64,000 nucleotides of DNA, taken from a virus. Below the pieces are notes generated by a model. The model was given only the letters and a program-made list of their open reading frames with translations. It was not told the origin of the DNA and did no database searches. The stretch is taken from positions 1-64,000 of the IMG/VR virus record IMGVR_UViG_3300008952_000004. The stretch is one strand, 5' to 3'. Shown here piece by piece: positions 13,386 through 20,725 of this stretch (positions within the stretch are counted from its first letter, which is position 1; every line of letters starts with the position of its first letter). The translations under genes and the position numbers were made by a program.

Positions 13386-14540
13386 ATGCCAAGCCCAAGA
13401 AAAAGAGCCGTAAGAGCCGCATGCGGGAATATCCTTTCAGGAGAGCCCACCGTAACCCAAATCGCATATTCTAATGCGTGGTGGAACACGGTGCTCACAG
13501 AACATAGTAATAACTATGCTTCCAGTGACAAGCCATTTGAAAATGGAGCCTCAGTTCTCATTAACGGCGGTCACGTTGATTATGATGGATTAATTTCCGA
13601 CGGAGAAGTAGGTACTGCATTTGCGATCCCAGCAACGGCAAGATTAACAGTCACCAACGCTGGTGAGATCACAGCTAACGGTCAGATATCGTTTGTTACG
13701 GCTGGTGGGCATACAGTCACAATCACTGGTCATGCTAGCGCCAACGCCATGACTACAACGTCTGGTGCATCCTCGGATGGTACCTTCGATGCTAGTACGG
13801 ACTCAAATTCTACCGCACACAACAAGGCTCAAGCCCTCGCAATTGCCGCAGCTATCAGCCTCCACGACGATTTTACTGCAACGGCTGTCAATACCAATGT
13901 GGTAACAATACAACAGAACACCGCAGGCGCTTCAGGCAATACAACCGTTACTCTAGCCAGAAACGGCGCAGCCGGGAATATGTCTGCCTCCGATCTCGGC
14001 GTCGGGGATTCCTTTAAAGGTGGTGTTGATGCACTCTCCGGAGGTGGAACTGCTCCTCACTATTGGTGTGACACGGTTAATGGAAGTTCCGTTGACGTCG
14101 CGACAGCGTATGGAAAGGCGATTACCACCGCCACGGGTGTACTCTATGACCCCTCTGGACCGCATTCAAAATATATCCCAGTTTTGGAAACTGTTAGTGC
14201 TGGTGCTGCACATTATGTTGTTATCAAACCAGACGGCTGGAACGCAAACGACTATATTACTTGGGAACTCGTTGGCGACACTGAAGGCACCAATGATAAG
14301 CTTTCTATGAAGCAAATCAACGGAAGTAACGTCGCGGCAACGCTGGACGGCATCTTAGCTAATGGGACAATTGAAGCTGTGACCGACAAGGCTGGCACTG
14401 TCGCATATACAGGTAGAACGATGTATGACTCCGCAAACGAAAACGGCATTGCCGTTGTGTGGGAGGCTGACGGCACAGGCGCAGACGATAGCAGTATGAA
14501 AAATGGCTGGTATTTCCGCTGGAGCCACACGGCAGTATAA
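13386..14540 (+). CDS. Putative structural (head/tail decoration) protein
   Basis: A 384-residue protein with an AGGAGG ribosome site. The N-terminus is basic (PSPRKRAVRAACGN). The middle (about 80-220) is a Gly/Thr/Ala-rich beta domain with TITGHASANAMTTTSG, HNKAQALAIAAAI and GASGNTTVTLARNGAAGN. This layout recurs in marine phage structural proteins, and a shorter version is in the gene at 14825. The C-terminus has alternating beta strands and ends GWYFRWSHTAV. No enzyme motifs are present. An abundant virion protein is a reasonable guess given the strong leader, but the specific role is unknown. Confidence 0.65.
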   Translation: MPSPRKRAVRAACGNILSGEPTVTQIAYSNAWWNTVLTEHSNNYASSDKPFENGASVLINGGHVDYDGLISDGEVGTAFAIPATARLTVTNAGEITANGQISFVTAGGHTVTITGHASANAMTTTSGASSDGTFDASTDSNSTAHNKAQALAIAAAISLHDDFTATAVNTNVVTIQQNTAGASGNTTVTLARNGAAGNMSASDLGVGDSFKGGVDALSGGGTAPHYWCDTVNGSSVDVATAYGKAITTATGVLYDPSGPHSKYIPVLETVSAGAAHYVVIKPDGWNANDYITWELVGDTEGTNDKLSMKQINGSNVAATLDGILANGTIEAVTDKAGTVAYTGRTMYDSANENGIAVVWEADGTGADDSSMKNGWYFRWSHTAV

Positions 14541-14553
14541 TAAGGAATAAACA

Positions 14554-14820
14554 ATGTCTAAATTATTAGAAGCTTTAGAACAAAAGGCAAAGAAAAAAGG
14601 AGCGCCGCTTCAAGAAGCGGTTGCCTCCCTACCTTGCCTTTCCAAAGACTCTTTGACTGAAGCCGAAGCCAACGAAGCTTGCGAAGTACTCGCTCCCATT
14701 ATTGGCGAAGGTTCTTTTATAATGGATCTGATCCGAGCCAAGGTTGGCAAAGCCAAACCCAAAGCTAAACCAAAGAAGAAAGCCAAACTCAAAATTGTAA
14801 AAGATTCTGACGAGGAATAA
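14554..14820 (+). CDS. Small protein with Lys/Pro-rich tail
   Basis: An 88-residue protein with a helical N-terminal half (LLEALEQKAKKKGAPLQEAV; two Cys) and a histone H1-like basic stretch (KAKPKAKPKKKAKLKI) ending in an acidic SDEE. It lies between two structural genes, 13 nt after the first and 4 nt before the second. DNA or capsid association is possible. No family is recognised. Confidence 0.65.
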   Translation: MSKLLEALEQKAKKKGAPLQEAVASLPCLSKDSLTEAEANEACEVLAPIIGEGSFIMDLIRAKVGKAKPKAKPKKKAKLKIVKDSDEE

Positions 14821-14824
14821 ATAA

Positions 14825-15496
14825 ATGTCCACCGTAGGCGAAGATGAAGATCGCTCCTTAACCACTGAATTGCTTCCGGCAGAGCCTAAGACAGTTGTGC
14901 ATTCAGATTTCACTTTAAATCATTATGATATAGCTCACAGTCACGCTAATTTTGATGTAGCTGGCGATGGGTCGGAAGGTAAAGCATTTGGCTCATTCAC
15001 ACTTACAGGTACATCTCTGGGTGACTATAGCACTGATGACTACTTTACATTACAAGACGCAAAGGGTAACCAAGTACGGTTTATAATTAATAAATCATCC
15101 TCTGACGTAACCGGAGCGCAAACCGGCGTCGTATCAGGTACGAATACACCAACCGTAACTATAGGTTTAGTAGGCTGTTCTGATAAAGCAGACGTCACCA
15201 GTCGATTTCACGGTGCAATTAACGCATGTCAACCCACACTACATATTATGGCTTCATACCAAGGAGGACCTGGCACTGGAGTAATAGTTTTATTTCAATT
15301 AATACCAGGGGTCCTGGGAAATTGGAACCTGAGCCACTCTAACTGTAATATAAGCAGCGTCGATGGATCCGGTACTCTCGTCGGCATGACAGGTGGTACG
15401 CCAACTGGTCAAGCTCCATTCTCCAGCCGATTTCAATTAGTAAGATCTCCACAATCAAGCGGCATCACCAGCGGCGAAAGTAAACTAGAAGGTTAA
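14825..15496 (+). CDS. Putative structural protein sharing a domain with the 13386 product
   Basis: A 223-residue, beta-rich protein. Residues 50-210 include DYFTLQDAKGNQVRFII, a VTIGLVG strand, a helix FHGAINA and GGPGTGVIVLF with a late GMTGGTP. This is the same order of elements (a strand pair, a helix of index type, then a G-x-G-N-T-like loop and an FTGG-type end) as in the gene at 13386. Its position in the same mini-operon supports a virion role. No catalytic motif is seen. Confidence 0.6.
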   Translation: MSTVGEDEDRSLTTELLPAEPKTVVHSDFTLNHYDIAHSHANFDVAGDGSEGKAFGSFTLTGTSLGDYSTDDYFTLQDAKGNQVRFIINKSSSDVTGAQTGVVSGTNTPTVTIGLVGCSDKADVTSRFHGAINACQPTLHIMASYQGGPGTGVIVLFQLIPGVLGNWNLSHSNCNISSVDGSGTLVGMTGGTPTGQAPFSSRFQLVRSPQSSGITSGESKLEG

Positions 15497-15498
15497 TC

Positions 15499-15867
15499 TT
15501 GACTTGGAAAAGTAAAAAGAAACTTTATGGTTCAAATCCTGAGTATAGTGTCGTAAGAAAACTTCGAAAGGACGGCAAGTCTAATGAGCAGTTAGAACTT
15601 ATGATAGGCGCCTTGAGTTTGGAAGAACTGATTGCCCTTAAACTAGATCTTGCCACAAAAGCAACAGGCGGCAAAATGTATGGATTCCCATTATGGTATT
15701 CGGTACCAGAGATATGTCGTGCTGCTGTATTAAAATACACTCTGTCAGCAGCTAGGACTAAGATGGAAGCTGCGAGATTTTTAGGTATCAATACAGAATA
15801 TCTGTACCGTTTGATAAAAAAATATGGTACAGATACATTTTTTAGCGAAAAAGAGCTTGACAAATGA
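15499..15867 (+). CDS. Helix-turn-helix (Fis-like) DNA-binding protein
   Basis: A 122-residue protein. The last 50 residues form a HTH: LKYTLSAARTKMEAARFLGINTEYLYRLIKKYG, close in pattern to the Fis-type C-terminal HTH (x-x-K-x-x-A-A-x-x-L-G-I-x-x-x-x-L-Y-R-x-I-K-K). The middle (LSLEELIALKLDLATKATGGKMYGFPLW) resembles a conserved segment seen in T4-like marine phages. A TTG start at 15499 is chosen because AGAAGG lies 11 nt upstream. It may regulate transcription; targets are unknown. The stop overlaps the -35 region of a candidate promoter for the RNA genes downstream. Confidence 0.7.
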   Translation: MTWKSKKKLYGSNPEYSVVRKLRKDGKSNEQLELMIGALSLEELIALKLDLATKATGGKMYGFPLWYSVPEICRAAVLKYTLSAARTKMEAARFLGINTEYLYRLIKKYGTDTFFSEKELDK

Positions 15868-15885
15868 GTATTGTGCTGTTAGTAT
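15857..15885 (+). promoter_or_regulatory. Candidate promoter upstream of the RNA genes
   Basis: TTGACA at 15857-15862 and TAGTAT at 15880-15885 are 17 nt apart. The -35 overlaps the end of the HTH gene. It could drive the structured RNA and the tmRNA. Confidence 0.4.
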
Positions 15886-15934
15886 TGTATATAGAATCTA
15901 GTGAGAGGGTCCGTTATAACGTATTGGAAAATAA

Positions 15935-15961
15935 TTAACAAATGAAATAAAATACTATATA
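15935..15961 (+). promoter_or_regulatory. Second candidate promoter just before the structured RNA
   Basis: TTAACA at 15935-15940 and TATATA at 15956-15961 are 15 nt apart, slightly short. A start about 7 nt downstream would fall at about 15968, near the 5' end of the predicted RNA fold at 15981. Confidence 0.35.
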
Positions 15962-15980
15962 TTGAGAGTAAGACCTGCGC

Positions 15981-16132
15981 CTGTGGGGGTGCTAAACGTG
16001 GGAAAAGAAATTAATACAATGGACTTTACACCCTTCAATGGTTCTCGAATGAAGGTGGCTACACTGGAGCCAGTTAAAAGGAACCTAGCCTTATTGGAGC
16101 GAAGATCCAATCCCCTCCACAGTTTTTGTTCT
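15981..16132 (+). ncRNA. Unidentified structured RNA upstream of the tmRNA
   Basis: No convincing gene lies between 15868 and 16141. Bases 15981-15991 pair with 16112-16122 (eleven positions, one mismatch, one G-U), closing a multibranch fold. Inside are hairpins at 16029-16037/16050-16057 (one bulge), 16056-16060/16068-16072 (TGGCT/AGCCA) and 16093-16098/16106-16111 (ATTGGA/TCCAAT). The last stacks directly on the closing stem. TTTTTGTTCTTT (16123-16134) follows, as at an RNA 3' end. It lacks the hallmark bases of 4.5S RNA, RNase P RNA and 6S RNA that I know. I infer a small phage RNA of about 140-165 nt, processed with or separately from the tmRNA. Confidence 0.55.
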
Positions 16133-16141
16133 TTACAGTAT

Positions 16142-16449
16142 GGGGGCGAACTGGTATCGACAGTGTGCCGAAAATTATTTGTGCAAGGCTGTGTGAGTGT
16201 ACACAGTAAAAACACTCAACTTTTTAACTGCAAACGATAACGTTGAAGTTGATTACGCCTTAGCTGCGTAATCTGGGGAAGCCATTCCTTATTAATCAAA
16301 ATGGCATATTGGGATTCCTACTTCCTTATAAGGTAGGTGGTTAGCGGGGGCATGTAGAGTTTGTCAGAGTACATAAACTGACTAACCTTGTGAATGACAA
16401 ATAAATGGAAACATATTGGACCGGGGTTCGACTCCCCGCGCCTCCACCA
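16142..16449 (+). ncRNA. ssrA: tmRNA (transfer-messenger RNA), tag ANDNVEVDYALAA
   Basis: This is a complete one-piece tmRNA of 308 nt. The 5' end GGGGGCG (16142-16148) pairs with CGCCTCC (16439-16445), including the conserved third-position G-U. A T arm (CGGGG TTCGACT CCCCG) and encoded ACCA (16446-16449) end it. The 5' side has the tmRNA D-loop-like CTGGTATCGACAG. The tag frame starts at GCA 16230 and stops at TAA 16269-16271, giving ANDNVEVDYALAA, which ends in the YALAA degradation signal used by proteobacteria. It rescues stalled ribosomes with SmpB (presumably the host's) and tags the products for proteolysis. It suggests the phage supports translation quality control or host-mRNA clearance late in infection. 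Confidence 0.96.
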
Positions 16450-16472
16450 TAAATTATTAAAGGAAAACATTA

Positions 16473-16793
16473 ATGGCAAATCCAAGAAAAAGAAAAGCAG
16501 CAATTATCCAAGCATTGCAAGCAATGGAAGAAGTTCAGTCAACAACTCGTCCAGAAGCAGAAGAAAGGGTCAGCGCAGTAATCGATAATATTGTTGCAGC
16601 TACTGACGAAGAAATCTCGCAAGAAGATTGGTTGGAGAAAAGGGCAGCAGAATTGGCATCAGCGCTCGAAACAGATCCAGTTGCTCCAGTTGTTAAACCA
16701 AAAAAAACAACAAGCACTAAGAAGAATCCTCTTGCCTCTGCAAAGAAGAAATTAACCAAAAAGTCTAAGCGCAAGAAAAAGGTTAAAAAATAA
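16473..16793 (+). CDS. Small helical protein with Lys-rich tail
   Basis: A 106-residue protein with an AAAGGAAAA ribosome site 23 nt after the tmRNA end. The N-terminus is basic (ANPRKRKAAIIQAL), the middle is acidic-helical (EERVSAVIDNIVAATDEE), and the end is a long lysine tract (KKKLTKKSKRKKKVKK). It resembles the 14554 product in overall plan. DNA or RNA binding is possible. No known family is recognised. Confidence 0.65.
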   Translation: MANPRKRKAAIIQALQAMEEVQSTTRPEAEERVSAVIDNIVAATDEEISQEDWLEKRAAELASALETDPVAPVVKPKKTTSTKKNPLASAKKKLTKKSKRKKKVKK

Positions 16794-16794
16794 C

Positions 16795-17862
16795 ATGCCA
16801 AAAAAGGTATTGATAGTTGGAACCGGCACCATTGGGGAACCGTTGATAGGGCTGTTTTCGGTGCTTAAAAAAGATATGGGAATCGATGATGTCTATTTTC
16901 ATAAAAGAACTCCGTTGAGATATGAAATCGCAAAGGTTAATAGTTTGATTAACCGGGGTGCCAAACTTGTGGTAAATAACGACTGTATCAGTCAGTTCGA
17001 ACAGTTAGGACATTCAGTACATTGTGAATATGAGCAAGCACTAGAAGAGTGCGATGTTATTGTTGATTGCACTCCGGCAGGTAACAATAACAAAGCCGCT
17101 TCTTATTTAGATTTATCAGAGACATATCCACATAAGACTTTTATCGCACAGGGCAGTGAAAATGGCTTCGGATTACCCTATGCTTACGGTATTAATGACT
17201 CCATTCTTACCTCTAAAGAAAATAAATTTATTCAAGTTGTAAGCTGCAATACACATAGTATTGCCTGTCTTGTTAACAACCTTCACCACTCCTTTGGGGT
17301 TGTAGGTGGAGATTTTGTGTGTATAAGAAGAGCCAATGATTTAAGTCAGGACGGAGGGTTTATAGCATCTCCTTATTTATCTCTACATTCTTCTATCAAT
17401 GGGACTCATCATGCTAAAGACGTGGTTGATCTCTTTAAAACCAAAGACATATCGTTTAAAGACAGTCTATATTCTAGTGCTATGAAGACCAACACTCAAT
17501 ATATGCACGTCATAAGATATAATATTGAGACAACCGGTCAGCATAGTTACAATAAGATCTTAGATACACTGAAAGAAAATCATATGATTTCTTTAACAAG
17601 ACATCGATCGGCGAATCGAGTTTTTTCATTCGGCAGAGATCACGGGTTTTATGGTAGAATATATAATCAAACGGTAGTTTCAATACCCGCTTTAGAGGTC
17701 CACACAAAGAGGGAAACCACTATGGTTACCGGATTTTCTTTTACTCCTCAAGATGGTAATTCTTTATTGTCCAGCGCGGCAGCAACTCTGTATGGCTTAC
17801 ACGGAAAAAAGTATCTATCTTGGATGTCTTGTTTTTCGAAATTTTTGCACAAAGAAATATAA
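16795..17862 (+). CDS. Type II (archaeal-type) glyceraldehyde-3-phosphate dehydrogenase-like enzyme
   Basis: A 355-residue dehydrogenase. The Rossmann start is VLIVGTGTIGEPL. VDCTPAGNNN and FIAQGSENG mark the nucleotide-binding half. The active site is VVSCNTHS with C151-N152-T153. H205-H206 in NGTHHAKDVV aligns with the HHGPDV catalytic His motif of archaeal GAPDH. Length is near the family's usual 335-345. Reaction: oxidative phosphorylation of glyceraldehyde 3-phosphate, or a related aldehyde, with NAD(P). Bacterial GAPDH is normally the other (type I) family. As phage cargo it could reroute carbon or supply NAD(P)H, or act on a sugar aldehyde; the latter is inference. It starts one base after the previous stop. 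Confidence 0.85.
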   Translation: MPKKVLIVGTGTIGEPLIGLFSVLKKDMGIDDVYFHKRTPLRYEIAKVNSLINRGAKLVVNNDCISQFEQLGHSVHCEYEQALEECDVIVDCTPAGNNNKAASYLDLSETYPHKTFIAQGSENGFGLPYAYGINDSILTSKENKFIQVVSCNTHSIACLVNNLHHSFGVVGGDFVCIRRANDLSQDGGFIASPYLSLHSSINGTHHAKDVVDLFKTKDISFKDSLYSSAMKTNTQYMHVIRYNIETTGQHSYNKILDTLKENHMISLTRHRSANRVFSFGRDHGFYGRIYNQTVVSIPALEVHTKRETTMVTGFSFTPQDGNSLLSSAAATLYGLHGKKYLSWMSCFSKFLHKEI

Positions 17863-17880
17863 GAAATTAATTTTTTTTAT

Positions 17881-17908
17881 TTGACTTTTGAGCGTTTAAT
17901 GGTATACT
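17881..17908 (+). promoter_or_regulatory. Strong sigma70-type promoter
   Basis: TTGACT (17881-17886) and TATACT (17903-17908) are separated by 16 nt. Downstream is an AT-rich leader with AGGAG at 17940-17944, then the ATG at 17951. This is one of the best host-type promoters in the window and serves the lipoprotein gene. Confidence 0.65.
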
Positions 17909-17950
17909 TATAACCATTATTTATTCACCATCACATTTTAGGAGAAAAAG

Positions 17951-18238
17951 ATGAGAGTATTAGTTTTTATTACAGCGGTAGCTTCACTATTTTCAATGTT
18001 TGCGTTTGTCCCGCTTTTTCAGGCTTGTAACAGCGCCACAAAAACAGAGGTTGTTACTAATATCGACGCAGCGGCGGCAGACGCCACGGAGGTAGAAATT
18101 AAAGATGCTACAATTTTAGAAGTTGTTAAAACCGAGGATCTACATAGTAGCCAAGGGGTTGAAGTAGAATATATTGACATTTCAGTCGAAGATTCTAAAG
18201 CCATCATGGATGCAGGTAATGGTGATCATAACGATTAA
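17951..18238 (+). CDS. Small lipoprotein
   Basis: A 95-residue protein with a lipoprotein signal (MRVLVFITAVASLFSMFAFV, then a C preceded by LFQA) and a good TTAGGAG ribosome site. The mature part is short, acidic and low-complexity (IDAAAADATEVEIKDATI...VEYIDISVED). It has its own promoter upstream and a bidirectional terminator downstream, so it is a single-gene unit placed between phage operons. The protein is expected to be anchored in the host envelope. The role is unknown; superinfection exclusion is a possibility by analogy with other small phage lipoproteins. Confidence 0.7.
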   Translation: MRVLVFITAVASLFSMFAFVPLFQACNSATKTEVVTNIDAAAADATEVEIKDATILEVVKTEDLHSSQGVEVEYIDISVEDSKAIMDAGNGDHND

Positions 18239-18258
18239 CCAGAAAAAAGCATATTAAG

Positions 18259-18280
18259 AAAAAAGCCAGCTGGCTTTTTT
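18259..18280. terminator. Bidirectional intrinsic terminator
   Basis: A 22-nt perfect palindrome: an A run, GCCAGC/TGGC core, and a T run. It separates the + strand lipoprotein from the convergent - strand protease gene and has a T tail in both directions. The protease stop (TAA on the - strand, 18282-18280) lies inside its flank. Confidence 0.85.
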
Positions 18281-19062
18281 TATCTAATTATAGCATTTAA
18301 AAAAACATTGACAATTCTAGAAGCTGCGTGAGTTTCAATTGTTCTATTAATAAATGCGCGCATTGCTTTATAGTTAGGAGAAATTGCAATTTCTGGGAAG
18401 TATCTTAATGTCGAGTGAATCATTCCCACCAACTCACCACGATGGTTAAGTATCGGAGAACCGGAGCTACCACCAAATGCGGGAATAGAATATATGGCAA
18501 CGTTGCGCTTATCAATGCCGTTGTAATATCCTGAAAAAATAGGCACCATATTATCTGAGTGAACGCCTAACGGCGCAGCCATATTAAAAACTTTGTCACC
18601 TGGGACGGGATGCCTTGGCGAAATTGTTAGCGCTGGTTCAAAAAGATTATCGACCCAGAGCATACACATATCATTTTTAAAATCCATATCAATAATTTCT
18701 ACCGGCAGTCGCTGTCCATCCAAGGTGATTACAGTGAAAGAAGATTTTATTTTAGTGTTCGGAGGCTGATCTCGCTTTATATGCTCGATGACATCGGAAT
18801 CATCACAAACATGTGCCGCAGTTAAAACATAAGCCCCCCAAAAGTTCGTTTTGACGACCGCCCCAGATCCAGAGGATCCAAGTCTCTGCTTACTACATTC
18901 CCCTTCGGACAAGCAACTTTCGACGATTATACTTTTTTCAATTTTTAGAAATGATTCTCTTTGAAGAATCTTCTTTTGGTAATTTAGGTTATTGTTGTGG
19001 GCACAGCTAGACGCAACTAAAAAAAATAAAAAACAAACAATTGTTCTTGATATTTTGTTCAC
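18280..19062 (-). CDS. Trypsin-like serine protease lipoprotein
   Basis: The only clear minus-strand gene. It encodes 260 residues: a hydrophobic signal ending in the lipobox VASSC (C20), then an S1-type protease domain. The triad is H84 (VLTAAHVC), D131 (NDMCML) and S200 in GGSSGSP. A GTG start is used with TTGGAGG upstream on its strand. The protein should be lipid-anchored outside the inner membrane and cut envelope or external proteins. In a phage this is unusual; possible roles are host-surface remodelling, exclusion or lysis support. The gene faces the small lipoprotein gene across a shared terminator, like an acquired accessory island. Confidence 0.9.
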   Translation of the reverse strand: MNKISRTIVCFLFFLVASSCAHNNNLNYQKKILQRESFLKIEKSIIVESCLSEGECSKQRLGSSGSGAVVKTNFWGAYVLTAAHVCDDSDVIEHIKRDQPPNTKIKSSFTVITLDGQRLPVEIIDMDFKNDMCMLWVDNLFEPALTISPRHPVPGDKVFNMAAPLGVHSDNMVPIFSGYYNGIDKRNVAIYSIPAFGGSSGSPILNHRGELVGMIHSTLRYFPEIAISPNYKAMRAFINRTIETHAASRIVNVFLNAIIR

Positions 19063-19112
19063 ATCGCTGCCTCCAAAATAAACCTTTTACATTAATAACT
19101 AGGAGATAAAAG

Positions 19113-19157
19113 ATGATTTCCACTCTATTTATTATAGAAATGATGGTTTGTATATAA
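19113..19157 (+). CDS. 14-codon leader peptide coupled to the next gene
   Basis: ATG at 19113 is preceded by TAGGAGATAAAAG, a strong ribosome site. The peptide is MISTLFIIEMMVCI and its TAA overlaps the next ATG (TAATG). The downstream gene has no ribosome site of its own, so coupling is likely. The ATTTATTATA stretch, a relative of the late motif, lies inside it. Confidence 0.4.
   Translation: MISTLFIIEMMVCI
19123..19136. promoter_or_regulatory. Variant of the recurrent CTATTTA motif (copy 5)
   Basis: CTCTATTTATTATA lies between the divergently oriented protease and small membrane-protein genes. On the minus strand it reads TATAATAAATAG, close to the T4 late -10 (TATAAATA). It could therefore serve the protease instead. 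Direction is unresolved. Confidence 0.3.
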
Positions 19158-19363
19158 TGCAAATAAAGATAAAACTGTTGATTGTTATCGTTTGGCTTGT
19201 TGGGATCCCTGCATCATTTGTTTTACTACATCAAAAAAATGCTGATTTTAACCCCGAAACAGCTAAGAATAGAGCTTCCCTTCCTTCGTATAACGAGACT
19301 GAGGTTGAAAGATGTTTTTGGTGGATCGTAAAAGAACAAAAAGAAATATATGAAAAAAAATAA
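19157..19363 (+). CDS. Small single-pass membrane protein
   Basis: A 68-residue protein with an N-terminal membrane helix (LLIVIVWLVGIPASFVLL) and a soluble tail (ETEVERCFWWIVKEQKEIYEKK). The ATG at 19157 is preferred to the upstream TTG. It appears to be translated by coupling to the 14-codon ORF. No family is recognised; spanin-like or inhibitor functions cannot be judged. Confidence 0.55.
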   Translation: MQIKIKLLIVIVWLVGIPASFVLLHQKNADFNPETAKNRASLPSYNETEVERCFWWIVKEQKEIYEKK

Positions 19364-19389
19364 TTTATTTAACGGACGGGCATAAAACC

Positions 19390-20718
19390 ATGGCTAAGAA
19401 ATCATTTTTATTAGATACTAGCGTGTATCTGACAGACGCTAACGCGATATATTCGTATGGAACAAATGATGTAATTGTTCCTTTAAAAGTGTTAGAAGAG
19501 ATAGACAAGCACAAGAAAAGACAAGATGGCGTAGGCGCCAATGCTCGAAAAATAATTCGAATATTTGATGAGCTTAGAGAAAGGGGCAATCTCAATAGGG
19601 GAGTGCGGATCCGCAAAGGTAAGGGTATTGCATATGCTAAAACTTTCCAACCAGAAGATCTACCAATTAGTTTTGCTCCAACTGATCCAGATAATCAAAT
19701 AATCGGTACAGCGTTAACTGAGATAAGCAATAATAATAAAAGAAAGGTTGTTGTTGTATCCCGTGATATTAATATGCGGGTTAAATGTGATGCCGTTGGG
19801 CTTAATAGCGAAGATTATCTTACCCAGCAAATCGTTCGAGAAAGATCAGAATTATATACTGGCTTCACAACACACTTGGTTGATGAACAAATAATCGATC
19901 GCTTTTACGAAGGTAAAGAAGATGTGGTGTTGGATGAGCCAGACGGAAGATTTTATATAAACCAGTTTGTTATGTTAGTATCAAGTACAAATGAAAAGAA
20001 GACTGCTCTAGCTCGATACGAAGGACATAATTTACCGTTGAAAAAAATTATTAATTATCGTAATGGGGTTTGGGGTGTTAAGGCACGGAATAAAGAGCAA
20101 ACGTTTTCTTTGGAACTGTTAATGGACCCTCGCGTATCTGTAGTATCTTTAATTGGAAAGGCAGGGTCTGGTAAAACTTTACTAGCTATTGCAGCGGGCT
20201 TAGAACAGGTAATGGAACAGGGAAACAACAGTAATAACCAATACAAGCGGGTTATAGTATCTCGCCCTATACAACCTATGGGGAAGGATATTGGCTTTTT
20301 GCCCGGTACCTTAGAAGAAAAAATGCTTCCTTGGCTTGCCCCAATCCAAGATAATTTGCAATTTTTAATGGGAAACGATAAAGCAACGCTTGACATGTAT
20401 CTTGAAAATGGTACCATCGAGATGGAAGCGCTAACTTATATAAGAGGAAGATCAATAACAAACGCATATATTGTTATTGACGAGGCACAGAATCTTACAG
20501 TGCATGAAATGAAAACGATCTTAACAAGAGTTGGAGAAGGTACTAAAATAGTCTTAACTGGTGACATTGAACAAATAGATAATGTATATGTTGATGAAAC
20601 TTCAAACGGTCTTACACACGCTATTGAAAGAATGAAGGAATATTCTTTAACCGGTCATGTGACCTTACAGAAGGGTGAACGTTCAAAAGTTGCCGATCTA
20701 GCAGCAAAAGCATTATAG
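19390..20718 (+). CDS. phoH: PIN-PhoH protein (PhoH-family ATPase with N-terminal PIN domain)
   Basis: A 442-residue protein. The first 150 residues are a PIN-like nuclease domain (LLDTSVYLTD start; GVGANARKI; PDNQIIGTAL; VVVVSRDINMRVK). The rest is a PhoH ATPase with Walker A G256-K-A-G-S-G-K262-T, a VSRPIQPMGKDIGFLPG motif, and Walker B YIVIDEAQN, ending SKVADLAAKAL. PhoH2-type fusions are reported to have RNA helicase and RNase activity. Phages commonly carry PhoH, but often without the PIN domain. The exact phage role is unknown. It begins a run of six tightly spaced genes. Confidence 0.95.
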   Translation: MAKKSFLLDTSVYLTDANAIYSYGTNDVIVPLKVLEEIDKHKKRQDGVGANARKIIRIFDELRERGNLNRGVRIRKGKGIAYAKTFQPEDLPISFAPTDPDNQIIGTALTEISNNNKRKVVVVSRDINMRVKCDAVGLNSEDYLTQQIVRERSELYTGFTTHLVDEQIIDRFYEGKEDVVLDEPDGRFYINQFVMLVSSTNEKKTALARYEGHNLPLKKIINYRNGVWGVKARNKEQTFSLELLMDPRVSVVSLIGKAGSGKTLLAIAAGLEQVMEQGNNSNNQYKRVIVSRPIQPMGKDIGFLPGTLEEKMLPWLAPIQDNLQFLMGNDKATLDMYLENGTIEMEALTYIRGRSITNAYIVIDEAQNLTVHEMKTILTRVGEGTKIVLTGDIEQIDNVYVDETSNGLTHAIERMKEYSLTGHVTLQKGERSKVADLAAKAL

Positions 20719-20725
20719 GAAAAAA

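Noticed and set aside
15962-16240. Open frame of 92 residues across the structured RNA and the start of the tmRNA
   Set aside because: It overlaps the tmRNA 5' end and the RNA fold, has no ribosome site at its start, and its product resembles no family.
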